Below, one piece after another: positions 1 to 9,111 of a stretch of 64,000 nucleotides of DNA. The position numbers and the translations under genes were made by a program. Positions within the stretch are counted from its first letter, which is position 1. The number at the start of each line of letters is the position of its first letter. The stretch is from CAWDDG01 sp963801065 (GTDB taxonomy: Bacteria; Actinomycetota; Actinomycetes; Jiangellales; Jiangellaceae): positions 806,001 through 870,000 of the forward strand of contig CAWDDG010000008.1 in the NCBI GenBank assembly GCA_963801065.1, in the 5' to 3' direction. The notes beneath the pieces are model-generated. The model saw only the letters and a program-made list of their open reading frames with translations. It was not told the origin of the DNA and did no database searches.

Positions 1-220
1 GGCCATCGCACGACACGCACCCGATGTCCCGGTCGTCGAGGTCGCCGGCACCGACAATGACGTGATGGACCGTGTCGTGGCTGAGGCCTCCCGGTTGGCC
101 GGACCGGGTAGCACGGTGCTGCTCGCACCAGCGTGCGCGTCCATGGACATGTTCGCCAACTACGCCGCGCGCGGAGACGCCTTCGCGGCCGCGGTGCGGC
201 GTCATGGCCACCAGCTCTGA
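1..220 (+). CDS. murD: UDP-N-acetylmuramoylalanine--D-glutamate ligase MurD, C-terminal fragment
   Basis: Only the last 72 codons are present, in the frame starting at base 2; the 5' part is outside the window. The tail reads LLAPACASMDMFANYAARG followed by DAF, the conserved MurD C-terminal block (usually SPACASFDMF..Y..RG..F). MurD adds D-glutamate to UDP-MurNAc-L-Ala in the cytoplasm during peptidoglycan precursor synthesis. The stop lies inside the start of ftsW (17-nt overlap), so it belongs to the same division/cell-wall operon. The assignment is firm from the motif and the neighbours. Confidence 0.9.
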   Translation, partial: AIARHAPDVPVVEVAGTDNDVMDRVVAEASRLAGPGSTVLLAPACASMDMFANYAARGDAFAAAVRRHGHQL

Positions 221-1445
221 CGTCAGTCCTCGGTCCTTGCCGGCGGCCGGGATGGCCGCGGTGTCGCGGATGCTGCGCCGCCCGCTCGCCTCCTATCACC
301 TGGTGCTCGGCTCGGCGGGCCTGCTGCTGGTGCTGGGCCTGGTCATGGTCTTCTCGGCGTCGAGCGTGTTCTCCGAGCGCTACCACGACTCGCCCTACTA
401 CATCCTCGGCCGGCAGCTGGCCTGGGTGCTGGCGGCGCTGCCGATCGCGTTCCTGGTCGCCCGGGTCCCGATCCGCATCTTGCGCCGGTTCGCCCTGCCG
501 ATGCTGGTGCTCTCGGTCGCGCTGCTCATCGTGACGTACGTGCCGGGCCTAAGCGTCGAGGTCAGCGGCAACCGGAACTGGATCGAGTTCGGTGGGCCGT
601 TCCGGATCCAGCCGTCCGAGCTGGCCAAGCTCGGCCTCGTGCTGTGGGGCGCCGACGTCTTCGCGCGCAAGGGCAGGCTGTTGCGGCAGTGGAAGCACCT
701 GATGGTGCCGTTCGTGCCGGTCGCCGGCTTCGTGGTCGCGCTCACCGTCGGCCAGGGCGACCTCGGAACGGCCGTGGTCCTGATGGCGGTCGTGCTGACG
801 CTGCTCTGGGTCGTGGGAGTTCCCACCTGGCTGTTCAGCCTCGCCGTCGGGACGATGGCGGTCATCGGCGTGTACTTCGTCATGTCCGCCCAGCACCGGC
901 TCGACCGCGTGCGGCTGTTCCTGAACCCGTTCGCCGACACCGACGACCGCACGTTCCAGGCCGTGCACTCGATCTACGCGTTCTCCAATGGCGGCTGGTG
1001 GGGTCGCGGGCTCGGCGGCAGCGTGGAGAAGTGGGGAGGGCTTCCCGAGGCCCACACCGACTTCATCTTCGCCATCATCGGCGAGGAGCTCGGCCTGCCA
1101 GGCACGTTCGTCGTCATCGGCCTGTTCCTGGTCCTCGGCTACGCGGGAATTCGGATCGCCTGGCGCACGCGCGACGCGTTCGTCCGTCTCGCAGCGGCGG
1201 GCGTCACGGGCTGGCTGCTGGTCCAGGCACTGGTGAACATGGGTAGCGTGCTCGGGGTGCTACCCATCGTCGGCATCCCGCTGCCGCTGGTCTCCTACGG
1301 TGGCTCGGCGGTGGTGCCGATGCTCATGGCGGTGGGCATTCTGGTCGCCTTCGCCAAGGAGGAGCCGGGGGCGCGAGAAGCGCTTGCGGCGCGACGCCGC
1401 CTGCGGGCGGCGCGACGGCGTGATCGAGGAGGAGTGACCGTCTAG
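204..1445 (+). CDS. ftsW: SEDS peptidoglycan glycosyltransferase / division protein FtsW
   Basis: 413 residues with about ten membrane segments. SEDS-family signatures are visible: QPSELAKLG near residue 145, AHTDFIFAIIGEELGLPG near residue 280 (its Asp is the presumed catalytic residue by analogy with RodA), and GIPLPLVSYGGSA near residue 365. It polymerises lipid II at the division septum with a cognate class B PBP. The ATG at 204 overlaps the end of murD and gives a short basic N-terminus before the first membrane helix; a longer upstream reading would run through murD in another frame. The stop overlaps the murG GTG (TAGTG). FtsW rather than RodA follows from the position between murD and murG. 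Confidence 0.95.
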   Translation: MATSSDVSPRSLPAAGMAAVSRMLRRPLASYHLVLGSAGLLLVLGLVMVFSASSVFSERYHDSPYYILGRQLAWVLAALPIAFLVARVPIRILRRFALPMLVLSVALLIVTYVPGLSVEVSGNRNWIEFGGPFRIQPSELAKLGLVLWGADVFARKGRLLRQWKHLMVPFVPVAGFVVALTVGQGDLGTAVVLMAVVLTLLWVVGVPTWLFSLAVGTMAVIGVYFVMSAQHRLDRVRLFLNPFADTDDRTFQAVHSIYAFSNGGWWGRGLGGSVEKWGGLPEAHTDFIFAIIGEELGLPGTFVVIGLFLVLGYAGIRIAWRTRDAFVRLAAAGVTGWLLVQALVNMGSVLGVLPIVGIPLPLVSYGGSAVVPMLMAVGILVAFAKEEPGAREALAARRRLRAARRRDRGGVTV

Positions 1446-2548
1446 TGCACGTCGTGCTCGCCGGCGGCGGCACCGCGGGCCATGTGGAGCCTGCGCTCGC
1501 CACAGCCGACGCCCTGCGTCGCCACGACCACGCCGTCGGCGTCACGCTTCTCGGCACGGAACGCGGGCTGGAGAACCGCCTGGTGCCTGAGCGGGGCTAC
1601 CAGCTTGCGCTGATCCCGGCTGTTCCGCTGCCCAGGCGCCCGACCGGAGACCTCCTGCGGGTGCCCGGGCGGCTCCGGGGCGCTGTCGCCGAGGCGGCCG
1701 AGATCGTCCGCTCGCACCGCGCTGACGTGGTGGTCGGCTTCGGCGGCTACGTGGCGCTGCCGGCCTATCTCGCCGCGCGGCGGCTCCGGCTGCCGATCGT
1801 CGTGCACGAGGCCAACGCCCGACCGGGCCTGGCCAACCGGATCGGCGCACGGCTGACTTCCTACGTCGGGGTGGCCTCGCCCACGATCAAGCTGCCGCAC
1901 GCGGAGCACACCGGCATCCCACTCCGGCACTCCGTGGCATCGCTGGACCGCGCGGCAATGCGGGCAGACGCGCGCACGGCCTTCGGCCTGCGCCCCGACC
2001 TGCCGACTCTGCTGGTGTTCGGCGGCAGCCAGGGCGCCCGCCGGATCAACACGGCACTGGGCGAAGCCGCCGACACGCTGGTCGCGGCCGGCGTCCAGGT
2101 GCTGCACGCGGTCGGGCGCGGCAACGAGAGCGCCGTGGCTTCGGTAGCGGGTGAGGTGCCGTACGTCGTGGTGCCGTACCTGGACCGGATGGAGCTGGCC
2201 TACGCGGCCGCCGACCTGGCCGTGTGCCGCGCGGGTGCCATCACCTGCGCCGAGTTGGCGGCAGTCGGCCTGCCTGCGGTCTACGTCCCCCTGCCCCACG
2301 GCAATGGCGAGCAGCGGCTCAACGCCGCGCCGCTGGTCGAGGCGGGCGGGGGTGTTCTCGTCGACGACGCGGCCCTGACCGGGGCCTGGGTCCGCCGGCA
2401 CGTACCCTCCCTGGTGGCAGATCGCCGGCGGTTGGACGCCATGGGTGCGGCCGCGGCTACTCTCGGTCGGCCCGATGCCGACGACCGGCTCGTGGCCATG
2501 ATCCAGCGTGCTGTGACCGGTTCGCGGAGCAGTGGAGGTACCTGGTGA
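1445..2548 (+). CDS. murG: UDP-GlcNAc:lipid I N-acetylglucosaminyltransferase MurG
   Basis: 367 residues, usual length. The N-terminal GGGTAGHVEPAL (residues 7-18) is the glycine-rich loop for lipid I binding. GFGGYVALPA follows near residue 100, LVFGGSQGARRIN near residue 185, and the C-terminal UDP-GlcNAc site near residue 262 (CRAGAITCAELAAVGLPAVY). The family motif is normally RSGA; here it is RAGA. MurG makes lipid II at the inner face of the membrane. The start is a GTG overlapping the ftsW stop; the end overlaps murC by 4 nt (GTGA), so translation is probably coupled. Confidence 0.96.
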   Translation: MHVVLAGGGTAGHVEPALATADALRRHDHAVGVTLLGTERGLENRLVPERGYQLALIPAVPLPRRPTGDLLRVPGRLRGAVAEAAEIVRSHRADVVVGFGGYVALPAYLAARRLRLPIVVHEANARPGLANRIGARLTSYVGVASPTIKLPHAEHTGIPLRHSVASLDRAAMRADARTAFGLRPDLPTLLVFGGSQGARRINTALGEAADTLVAAGVQVLHAVGRGNESAVASVAGEVPYVVVPYLDRMELAYAAADLAVCRAGAITCAELAAVGLPAVYVPLPHGNGEQRLNAAPLVEAGGGVLVDDAALTGAWVRRHVPSLVADRRRLDAMGAAAATLGRPDADDRLVAMIQRAVTGSRSSGGTW

Positions 2549-3969
2549 TCGTCGCACCCCCCGACCGGGTGCTCTCGGCCGCCGAGCTCGGCCGGGTGCA
2601 CTTCGTGGGGATCGGCGGCGCGGGCATGAGCGGAATCGCCCGGATCCTGCTCGCCCGCGGCGTCCCGGTCTCGGGCAGCGACGCCAAGGACTCGAGCGTG
2701 CTGGTGGGTCTGCGGGCCCTCGGCGCGAGAGTCCACGTTGGCCACGACGCCAGGCAGGTCGCCGGCGCGGACACCGTCGTCGTGTCGACGGCCATCCGGG
2801 AGACGAACCCCGAGGTGGTCGAGGCGCGCCGGCGAGGGCTGCGCGTGTTGCCGCGGGCAGCGGCGCTGGCCTCGGTGATGGCCGGCCGGCGCGCGGTCGC
2901 CGTCGCCGGCACCCACGGCAAGACCACGACGACGTCGATGCTCACCGTTGCGCTGCAGCACTGCGGCGCGGACCCGTCGTTCGCTATCGGCGGCAACCTC
3001 AACGAGTCGGGGGCGAACGCGCACAACGGCACCGGCGAGATCTTCGTCGCCGAAGCCGACGAGAGCGACGGCTCCTTCCTCGCTTACGACCCCGAGGTCG
3101 CGATCGTCACGAACATCGAGGCGGACCACCTCGACAACTACGGCACCCCGGAGGCGTATGTGCGGGCGTTCGACGCCTTCGCCGAAAGCGTCACGGGGTT
3201 CCTCGTCGTCTGCGCAGACGATCCGGGCGCGCGCGGACTCGGGGAGCGAGCCCGCGGCCGCGGCGTCGAGGTGCAGACCTACGGCGAGTCGCCCGACGCC
3301 GACGTCCGGATCGCCGAGTTGGATCTTGCCGGCAGCGGCGTGTCGTTCGAGCTGGTCGCGCGGGGGCGCCGGCAGGGGCGGGTGACGCTGCGGCTCCCCG
3401 GGAGGCACAACGCACTCGACGCCGCGGCGGCGTTCACGGCGGGACGAGGCCTGGGCTTCCCGAGTGGTGAGCTGCGCGAGGGCCTGGCCGGCTTCACCGG
3501 GACGCGGCGGCGTTTCGAGCTCAAGGGTTACGCCGGCGGTGTCTGGGTCTACGACGACTACGCGCACCACCCGACCGAGGTGGCCGCCGTGCTCGCGGCG
3601 GCCCGGCCACTGGCGGGAGAGGGTCGCGTGGTCGCGATCTTCCAGCCGCACCTGTTCAGCCGGACCCGCGTCTTCGCGGCGGAGTTCGGCAAGGCGCTGG
3701 GTGCCGCTGACGAGGTGATCGTCATGGACGTCTACGCGGCTCGCGAGGATCCCGAGCCCGGTGTGACCGGTGCGCTCGTCGCGGGGAACGTCCCGCTGCC
3801 TCCGGAGCTGGTGACCTTCGAGCCGTCGTGGTCGGCCGTGCCCTCCGTCGCGGTCGCGCGGCTGCGTGAGGCCGACGTCCTGTTCACGTTCGGCGCGGGC
3901 GACGTCACGCTGATCGGGCCCGAGGTCCTCGAGCTGCTCGAGCGCGAGTCCGCCGGGCACAGCGCGTGA
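2545..3969 (+). CDS. murC: UDP-N-acetylmuramate--L-alanine ligase MurC
   Basis: 474 residues from the GTG at 2545, which overlaps the murG stop and sits behind GGAGG at 2534-2538. The Rossmann-like N-terminus HFVGIGGAGMSGIARIL recognises UDP-MurNAc, AVAGTHGKTTTTSML is the ATP loop, and YDDYAHHPTEV is the C-terminal Mur-ligase signature. It catalyses the first amino-acid addition of the peptidoglycan stem. The same frame stays open upstream inside murG, but the GTGA overlap, the SD and family length select 2545. Confidence 0.95.
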   Translation: MIVAPPDRVLSAAELGRVHFVGIGGAGMSGIARILLARGVPVSGSDAKDSSVLVGLRALGARVHVGHDARQVAGADTVVVSTAIRETNPEVVEARRRGLRVLPRAAALASVMAGRRAVAVAGTHGKTTTTSMLTVALQHCGADPSFAIGGNLNESGANAHNGTGEIFVAEADESDGSFLAYDPEVAIVTNIEADHLDNYGTPEAYVRAFDAFAESVTGFLVVCADDPGARGLGERARGRGVEVQTYGESPDADVRIAELDLAGSGVSFELVARGRRQGRVTLRLPGRHNALDAAAAFTAGRGLGFPSGELREGLAGFTGTRRRFELKGYAGGVWVYDDYAHHPTEVAAVLAAARPLAGEGRVVAIFQPHLFSRTRVFAAEFGKALGAADEVIVMDVYAAREDPEPGVTGALVAGNVPLPPELVTFEPSWSAVPSVAVARLREADVLFTFGAGDVTLIGPEVLELLERESAGHSA

Positions 3970-4721
3970 GCGGGCCGCGGACCGCTCCGCCGCGACGGCG
4001 GCCCGGTCGGGCGGTGCCGTCCCGGTTTGCCGCCCGGGCCCGCCGGGAGCGGCTTCGCAGGTTGCTCTCCGCGCTCGCTGCACTGGTCGGCGCCGCCGTG
4101 CTCGCCGGTGCGGTGTGGCTCGTCGGGTGGTCCGACGTCTTGACTCTCGAGAACGTGCAGGTGGACGGCGCCTCGGGTGAGCTCGCCGACCGGGTCGTCG
4201 AGGTGGCCGAGGCGCCCTTGGGAACGCCGCTGGTCCGCGTCGACACCGACGCGGTAGCTGCCCGGGTGCGCTCGTTGCCAGAGCTGGCGTCGGTATCGGT
4301 CGACCGGGCGTGGCCGCGGTCGATCGTGGTGTCCGTGACGCCGCGGGTCGCGGCCGCCGCGGTGGCGGACGACGGCGCGTGGTGGCTCGTCGACGCGTCG
4401 GGGGCGTTGTTCGGCAACTCGACGGCGCAGCCGGCGGACCTGCCCCTTGTGGACGTCCCCGTTTCCGGGGAGGCAGCGGCCATCCGGGCGGCGGCGGTGT
4501 CCGTCATGACCGGACTGCCGGCGGAGCTGCGCAAGCAGGTCGCCGGAGTCTCAGCGGAGAGCGAGGCCGACGTGCGTCTCTCGCTGACGACGGGAGCCTC
4601 CGTTCTCTGGGGTGGGCCCGACCACGGCGACCGCAAGGCCGAGGTGCTGCTCTCGCTGCTCGACCAGGACGCGTCGGTCTATGACGTGTCCGCGCCTGAG
4701 CGACCATCCCTCGTTCCCTGA
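3966..4721 (+). CDS. ftsQ: Cell division protein FtsQ/DivIB
   Basis: 251 residues: a very Arg/Pro-rich cytoplasmic N-terminus (1-32), one membrane anchor (about 35-57), then a POTRA domain beginning LENVQVDGASGELADRVVEV and a beta domain. FtsQ bridges FtsL/DivIC-type proteins and the septal synthase on the outer face of the membrane. The start GTG overlaps the murC stop (GTGA). In most actinomycetes ftsZ follows directly; here ftsZ lies 5.3 kb further on. Confidence 0.9.
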   Translation: MSGPRTAPPRRRPGRAVPSRFAARARRERLRRLLSALAALVGAAVLAGAVWLVGWSDVLTLENVQVDGASGELADRVVEVAEAPLGTPLVRVDTDAVAARVRSLPELASVSVDRAWPRSIVVSVTPRVAAAAVADDGAWWLVDASGALFGNSTAQPADLPLVDVPVSGEAAAIRAAAVSVMTGLPAELRKQVAGVSAESEADVRLSLTTGASVLWGGPDHGDRKAEVLLSLLDQDASVYDVSAPERPSLVP

Positions 4722-4757
4722 CCGTTCGCGAGTCACCCCTCTTGAGAGGATCGGGCC

Positions 4758-5276
4758 ATGACCACGCCCACCATGCCGCCGCGCCACTATCCCGCGTACG
4801 ACCTCGACGAGCGCTCGACGCTGACCGAGTTCCTCGACTTCCATCGCGCGACCGTCCACCTCAAGGTTGCCGGTCTTTCCGAGGACGACGCCTGGCGCCG
4901 GTTCGTCCCGTCGCTGACGTCGGCCGCGGGCATCGTCAAGCACCTGACGTACGTCGAGCAGAGCTGGTTCCGCATCCGGCTCGCGGGGGAGACCGGCCTA
5001 TGGGTGCCGTGGACCGACGAGAACCCCGACGCCGATTTCGAACGCGCCGAGGACGACACCGTCGGCAGCCTGCTGCAGGCCTACGCCGAACAGTGCGACC
5101 GGTCGCGTGCTGTGGCCTCGTCGATGCAGCTCGACGACCTGGCGGCGGCGCCGGCGCGGGACGGCGGGCACGCGACGTTGCGGTGGGTGCTCGTGCACAT
5201 GATCGAGGAGACCGCGCGACACAACGGGCACCTGGACCTGATCCGCGAGCTCACCGACGGCCAGACGGGGGAGTAG
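4758..5276 (+). CDS. DinB/DUF664-family protein
   Basis: 172 residues. The pattern HLTYVEQSWF (about 59-68) and the C-terminal WVLVHMIEETARHNGHLDLIREL match the four-helix DinB/DUF664 superfamily, where three spaced histidines bind a metal. Actinobacterial members include mycothiol-dependent enzymes, but no substrate can be read from the sequence. The ATG at 4758 has a GAGAGGA site upstream. It is the first gene of the block between ftsQ and ftsZ. The family call is good; function unknown. Confidence 0.75.
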   Translation: MTTPTMPPRHYPAYDLDERSTLTEFLDFHRATVHLKVAGLSEDDAWRRFVPSLTSAAGIVKHLTYVEQSWFRIRLAGETGLWVPWTDENPDADFERAEDDTVGSLLQAYAEQCDRSRAVASSMQLDDLAAAPARDGGHATLRWVLVHMIEETARHNGHLDLIRELTDGQTGE

Positions 5277-5416
5277 CGCCTCCACCGAAGTTTCAGCACC
5301 TCGCCGCTCTGCTGACGAATGCCGACTTAATGCGACAGCCTCCTGACACCAGCAGATGCGCATACGCCAGGGACCTTCCCCTCTTGCACCGCTGCGAGCG
5401 GCGTGTCGAAGCCGCG

Positions 5417-6208
5417 CTAGGCCGACTTCACCTCGGCACGCATCAGCCGGATCACCCCGGCGATCAGCGGTGCGACGATCCAGATGAGGGAGGTGACCCC
5501 GAGATGTGCCCACTCGGATCCCGTCAACGCCTTGTCGAACTCGAACAGCGGCGTCTGGGCCGTGCCCAGGTCGATCCAAGGAGCTGCATCTTTCAGGGCG
5601 TTGACGACGCCGAAAACGACGCCGAAGACCAGCGGCAGGACAAAGTAGGACACGATCGCCGCTGCGCTGTTCATCAAGACCATGCCGAACGCAAGCCCCT
5701 GGATGATCGAGCTGACCTGCAGAATCAGCACATAGGTCAAGCCCTGACCGCCAAACGTCCAGGAACCATTGCCATCCTGGATCGCCGACCCGAGAGCGTT
5801 GCCAAGGGCTGCCACCGCGAGCAGCACGACAACCGCCACCATACCGACGATCAGCGCGGCCAACACCTTGGCGACCACGACCCGCGATCGGTTGGGCTCC
5901 AGCGTGAACGTCACCAGACCAGTGCGCTGCCCCCACTCGCTTGTGATGAGCAAGATGCCGAGGATCGGCAGCAGGAACCCCTGCGGCGTAAGAGCGATGC
6001 TGGCGAAGTTGATGTAGGTCAGGTCCTCGGGCGCTGCAAAGAAGAGGAACAGCGTGACCGCGGCGACCGTCACCACGCCTATCGCGATGAACAGCCACAT
6101 GCCCGCTCGGGTGTCCACCATCTTCCGCAGCTCGACCCGGACCAGGCGGCTGAGCGGGACTCCCGGTGCCGCCCTCAGGTCTTCAACGGTTGCAGCCATG
6201 GCGGTCAT
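5417..6208 (-). CDS. ABC-2 type transporter permease
   Basis: 263 residues with about six membrane helices. RLVRVELRKMVDTRAGMWL at the N-terminus is the typical amphipathic entry (usually ELRK..TTR) of ABC-2 permeases. Its ATG overlaps the stop of the upstream ATPase gene (ATGA), with GGAGG about 6-10 nt ahead, so the two form an exporter. The substrate is unknown; lipid-active or peptide compounds are common for this type when a two-component system is adjacent, as here (divergent genes from 7236). Confidence 0.85.
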   Translation of the reverse strand: MTAMAATVEDLRAAPGVPLSRLVRVELRKMVDTRAGMWLFIAIGVVTVAAVTLFLFFAAPEDLTYINFASIALTPQGFLLPILGILLITSEWGQRTGLVTFTLEPNRSRVVVAKVLAALIVGMVAVVVLLAVAALGNALGSAIQDGNGSWTFGGQGLTYVLILQVSSIIQGLAFGMVLMNSAAAIVSYFVLPLVFGVVFGVVNALKDAAPWIDLGTAQTPLFEFDKALTGSEWAHLGVTSLIWIVAPLIAGVIRLMRAEVKSA

Positions 6209-7104
6209 GCCGCCACCTCCTCGGGTGCGTCGGCGGCCGTGAGCTGCAGGAACATCTCTTCGAGTCCGGTGCCCTCGGCATTCCGCAGCTCGCTGAGCAC
6301 AACACCCGCGGCCGCTGCGGCGCGGCCGACGTCGATCGGCTCGGCATCCACGAGGAAGTCGCCCTCGGCAAGCGACTTGAAGCTCAGCTCGGCCCGCTTC
6401 AGCGCAGCGGCCAGCGCCTCCGACTCCGGCCCGCGGACCAGAGTGCCCGCACCGGCGAGCAGCTCTGCCTTCGTGCCGCGCGCGACGATGCGACCACGGC
6501 CGATCACCACGAGCTCGTCGGCGATGACCTCGACCTCGTGCAACAGGTGTGACGACAGGAACGCTGTGCCGCCACGGTCGGCGAAGTCACGCAGCAGGCT
6601 ACGCATCCAGTGGATGCCCGCCGGGTCGAGCCCGTTGGCCGGCTCGTCGAGGATGAGCACTCGCGGGTTGCCAAGCAGTGCATTGGCAATGCCGAGCCGT
6701 TGGCGCATGCCGAGCGAGTAGTTGCCGACACGCCGCTTGGCCTCGGCCTTCGCCAGCCCGACAAGCTCGAGCATCTCTTCGACCCGCTTGTCGTCCAGAC
6801 CCATGACCCGCGCGCTCAGCGTGAGCACCTCCCGGCCGGTACGGCCGGCGTGCTGGGCAGACGCGTCGAGCAGGACACCGATGTGAGTGCCCGGGTTGGG
6901 AATGTTGGCGTACGGGAGCCCGAAGATCGTGGCGCTTCCCGCCGTCGATGGCGTGAGACCGACCATCATGCGCATCGTGGTGGACTTGCCGGCGCCGTTG
7001 GGACCGAGGAACCCGGTCACCTTGCCAGGCGCCACTGAGAACGAGACGTCGTTGACGGCGACGTCCTTGCCGTAACGCTTCGTGAGTCCTGTGACTTCGA
7101 TCAT
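6205..7104 (-). CDS. ABC transporter ATP-binding protein
   Basis: 299 residues from MIEVTGLTKRYG. Walker A is GFLGPNGAGKSTT (about residue 33-45), the signature is YSLGMRQRLGIA, Walker B is VLILDEPANGLDP, and the H-loop is TAFLSSHLLHEVE. The C-terminal 80 residues are the extra domain seen in drug/bacitracin-type exporters. A longer reading to 7149 is possible, but AGG nine bases before the ATG at 7104 and the family N-terminus favour the shorter protein. It is coupled to the permease by a 4-nt overlap and transcribed divergently from the histidine kinase. Confidence 0.88.
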   Translation of the reverse strand: MIEVTGLTKRYGKDVAVNDVSFSVAPGKVTGFLGPNGAGKSTTMRMMVGLTPSTAGSATIFGLPYANIPNPGTHIGVLLDASAQHAGRTGREVLTLSARVMGLDDKRVEEMLELVGLAKAEAKRRVGNYSLGMRQRLGIANALLGNPRVLILDEPANGLDPAGIHWMRSLLRDFADRGGTAFLSSHLLHEVEVIADELVVIGRGRIVARGTKAELLAGAGTLVRGPESEALAAALKRAELSFKSLAEGDFLVDAEPIDVGRAAAAAGVVLSELRNAEGTGLEEMFLQLTAADAPEEVAA

Positions 7105-7223
7105 GTCTTCCATCCTGCTGCAGGCAGACCGGGCGCACATCGGTCCCAAGTTCGCCGACCGATAGCCGAAAGTCGCTGTCGCCGTCGACTCTGGTCGGGT
7201 ACGCGAGTCGGGGTCGGCGCGCC

Positions 7224-7229
7224 TAGCCT
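7224..7229 (+). promoter_or_regulatory. -10 element (TAGCCT) for a leaderless transcript
   Basis: TAGCCT ends 6 nt before the GTG of the histidine kinase gene at 7236 and there is no Shine-Dalgarno sequence. This spacing puts the transcription start on or next to the start codon, as in actinobacterial leaderless mRNAs. No clear -35 is seen. Confidence 0.55.
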
Positions 7230-7235
7230 GGCCAA

Positions 7236-8414
7236 GTGATCCTTCGCGCGCCGTCTCACGAGCCGGTGCCGCCTCCGCCGCTCAACAGGTGGCAGTCGAC
7301 CTGGCGCTACCTCGCGGCTGTTCTGATCAGCCTGCTCTCCTGGGTGGAGGTCGTCGACAAGCAGGCAGCCGAGACGCCGATCCTGTTCTGGGTCGAGCTG
7401 CTGGTGCTCGTGATCGGCCTCCTTGTGGTCCGCTATCGCCGCCGGTACCCGCTCCCCGTCGTGATCGTCCTCACCGCGCTGTCCAGCTTCTTCGCGCTTG
7501 CGACCGGGCCCGCGGCGCTGGCCGTGGTGTCGCTCGCCACCCGGCGGTTGTGGCGCGAGATCATCCCGGCCGCGGCACTCGCCATCGTCGCGGGCTGGAT
7601 TTATGTCTACATACAGCCGGTCGAGGGCGCCCCGTGGTGGGTGGGGATCGTGCTCAACGTGTTGGTCGCGGGCGTGCTGGTTGCGATGGGCATGTACGTC
7701 GGAGCACGCCGTGAGCTTGTCGCGACACTGCGCGACCGCGCGGAGCGGGCAGAGGACCAGCAGGCACGCCGTGTCGCGCAGGCCCGTGCGAACGAACGCG
7801 CACGAATCGCCCGGGAGATGCATGACGTCCTCGCGCACCGCATCTCGCTTGTCGCGATGCACGCCGGCGCGCTGGCTTACCGCGAAGACCTCACTCGAGA
7901 GGAGACCGCCAAGGTCGCCGGCATCATCCAGGACAACGCACATCGTGCATTGACCGACCTACGCGAGATCCTCGGCATTCTGCGTGACGAAGAACGGCAT
8001 GCCGCCCCGGAGCAGCCGCAGCCGACGCTGCACGACCTCGACGACCTGCTGGCCGAAGAGCGCCGCGCCGGGGCGCGGATCCGGCTGCGCAACAGAGTGG
8101 CCGAGCACGTCGACGAGCTGCCCGACTCGATCGGGCGCAACGCCTATCGCATCCTGCAGGAGAGTCTCACCAACGCGCGCAAGCACGCTCCGAACACGCA
8201 GATCGATGTCGTCGTGGCCGGGAAGCCAGGCAAGTCGTTGGTTCTCGTGGTGTTCAACCCCCTGCCCTTGGGCACGACCAACGGCACGCCTGGGGCAGGT
8301 CTCGGCTTGGTCGGCCTCGCCGAGCGGGCGGCGCTCAGCGGTGGGCGGCTCGACCACCGGGTTACTCGGTCCGGACTGTTCGTCGTACGAGCGCGGCTAC
8401 CATGGCCGACGTGA
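7236..8414 (+). CDS. Sensor histidine kinase (HisKA_3 / NarL-partner type)
   Basis: 392 residues. Four to five membrane helices fill residues 25-165, a short coiled segment follows, then the dimerisation helix with REMHDVLAHRISLVAMHAG (phospho-His in MHD) and a HATPase_c domain with N-box ILQESLTNARKHAP and G-box GAGLGLVGLAERA. With so little extracellular sequence it probably senses a signal in the membrane or the state of a transporter. It overlaps the response regulator gene by 13 nt and is divergent from the ABC exporter, its likely target. The GTG start is supported by the leaderless promoter. Confidence 0.9.
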   Translation: MILRAPSHEPVPPPPLNRWQSTWRYLAAVLISLLSWVEVVDKQAAETPILFWVELLVLVIGLLVVRYRRRYPLPVVIVLTALSSFFALATGPAALAVVSLATRRLWREIIPAAALAIVAGWIYVYIQPVEGAPWWVGIVLNVLVAGVLVAMGMYVGARRELVATLRDRAERAEDQQARRVAQARANERARIAREMHDVLAHRISLVAMHAGALAYREDLTREETAKVAGIIQDNAHRALTDLREILGILRDEERHAAPEQPQPTLHDLDDLLAEERRAGARIRLRNRVAEHVDELPDSIGRNAYRILQESLTNARKHAPNTQIDVVVAGKPGKSLVLVVFNPLPLGTTNGTPGAGLGLVGLAERAALSGGRLDHRVTRSGLFVVRARLPWPT

Positions 8415-9085
8415 CGCCGGATCAGTCGTTGCCGGGCATCCGCGTCGTACTCATCGACGACGACGCACTCGTCCGGGCCGGCCTGTCGATGATCCTCGAG
8501 GGAGCCCCCGACGTCGTCATCGTCGGCGAAGCGGGCAACGGCGCCGAGGGCCTCGATGTCGTGCGTGCCACAGCGCCAGACGTTGTGCTGATGGACATCC
8601 GCATGCCGCGCATGGACGGGCTGGAGGCCACGCGCAGACTCGTGGCCACGCCCGGCGCACCGCAGGTCATCGTGCTCACGACGTTCGACGCGGACGAGTA
8701 CGTCGCACGCGCGCTCGCCGACGGGGCGTCCGGCTTCCTGTTGAAGGACACCCGGCCTGAGGACATCGTCGATGGCGTACGGCGGGTGGCTCGCGGCGAG
8801 CCCATCCTGTCGCCGAGTGTCACGGCTCAGCTCATCCGCAAGGTGACTGCGGGCGACCGTTCGGGACGGTCCGCCGAGGCGCAAGCGGCCCTGCAACAGC
8901 TGAGCGACCGCGAACGTGAGGTCGCGGTCGCGGTAGGCCAGGGCAAGTCCAACGCCGAGATCGCGGCTGAGCTCTACATGAGCGTGGCCACCGTCAAGGC
9001 CCACGTGTCCCGGGTGATGGACAAGCTGGGCGCCACCAACCGCGTGCAGGTCGCGATCAGCGTGCACGAGGCCGAACTGGTCTGA
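8402..9085 (+). CDS. NarL/FixJ-family response regulator
   Basis: 227 residues. The receiver domain starts RVVLIDDDALVRAGL (acidic pair), the phospho-acceptor Asp is in DVVLMDIRMPRMDG near residue 62, and the conserved Thr and Lys are in VLTTFDADEY and FLLKDTRPED. The C-terminal LuxR-type helix-turn-helix is LSDREREVAVAVGQGKSN...VATVKAHVSRVMDKL. The start inside the kinase gene (ATG 8402) couples the two; a GTG at 8411 is an alternative. It probably controls the ABC exporter on the other strand. Confidence 0.92.
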   Translation: MADVTPDQSLPGIRVVLIDDDALVRAGLSMILEGAPDVVIVGEAGNGAEGLDVVRATAPDVVLMDIRMPRMDGLEATRRLVATPGAPQVIVLTTFDADEYVARALADGASGFLLKDTRPEDIVDGVRRVARGEPILSPSVTAQLIRKVTAGDRSGRSAEAQAALQQLSDREREVAVAVGQGKSNAEIAAELYMSVATVKAHVSRVMDKLGATNRVQVAISVHEAELV

Positions 9086-9099
9086 CGCCGCGGGCAGAC

Positions 9100-9105
9100 T
9101 AGCGT
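9100..9105 (+). promoter_or_regulatory. -10 element (TAGCGT) for a leaderless transcript
   Basis: TAGCGT ends 6 nt before the ATG of the O-methyltransferase at 9112; no Shine-Dalgarno is present. Despite being only 26 nt after the response regulator, the methyltransferase therefore probably has its own promoter. Confidence 0.5.
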
Positions 9106-9111
9106 GGACGC

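Noticed and set aside
2224..3969. A 581-residue reading that begins inside murG and contains MurC
   Set aside because: The first 107 residues are murG read in another frame; the GTGA overlap, the ribosome site and family length place the MurC start at 2545.
5277..5416. Intergenic segment between the DinB gene and the ABC permease
   Set aside because: Examined for repeats, promoters and small ORFs; nothing convincing was found.
4742..6721. A 659-residue plus-strand frame across the DinB gene and the ABC genes
   Set aside because: It runs out of frame through the DinB gene and antisense through two clear minus-strand ABC genes.
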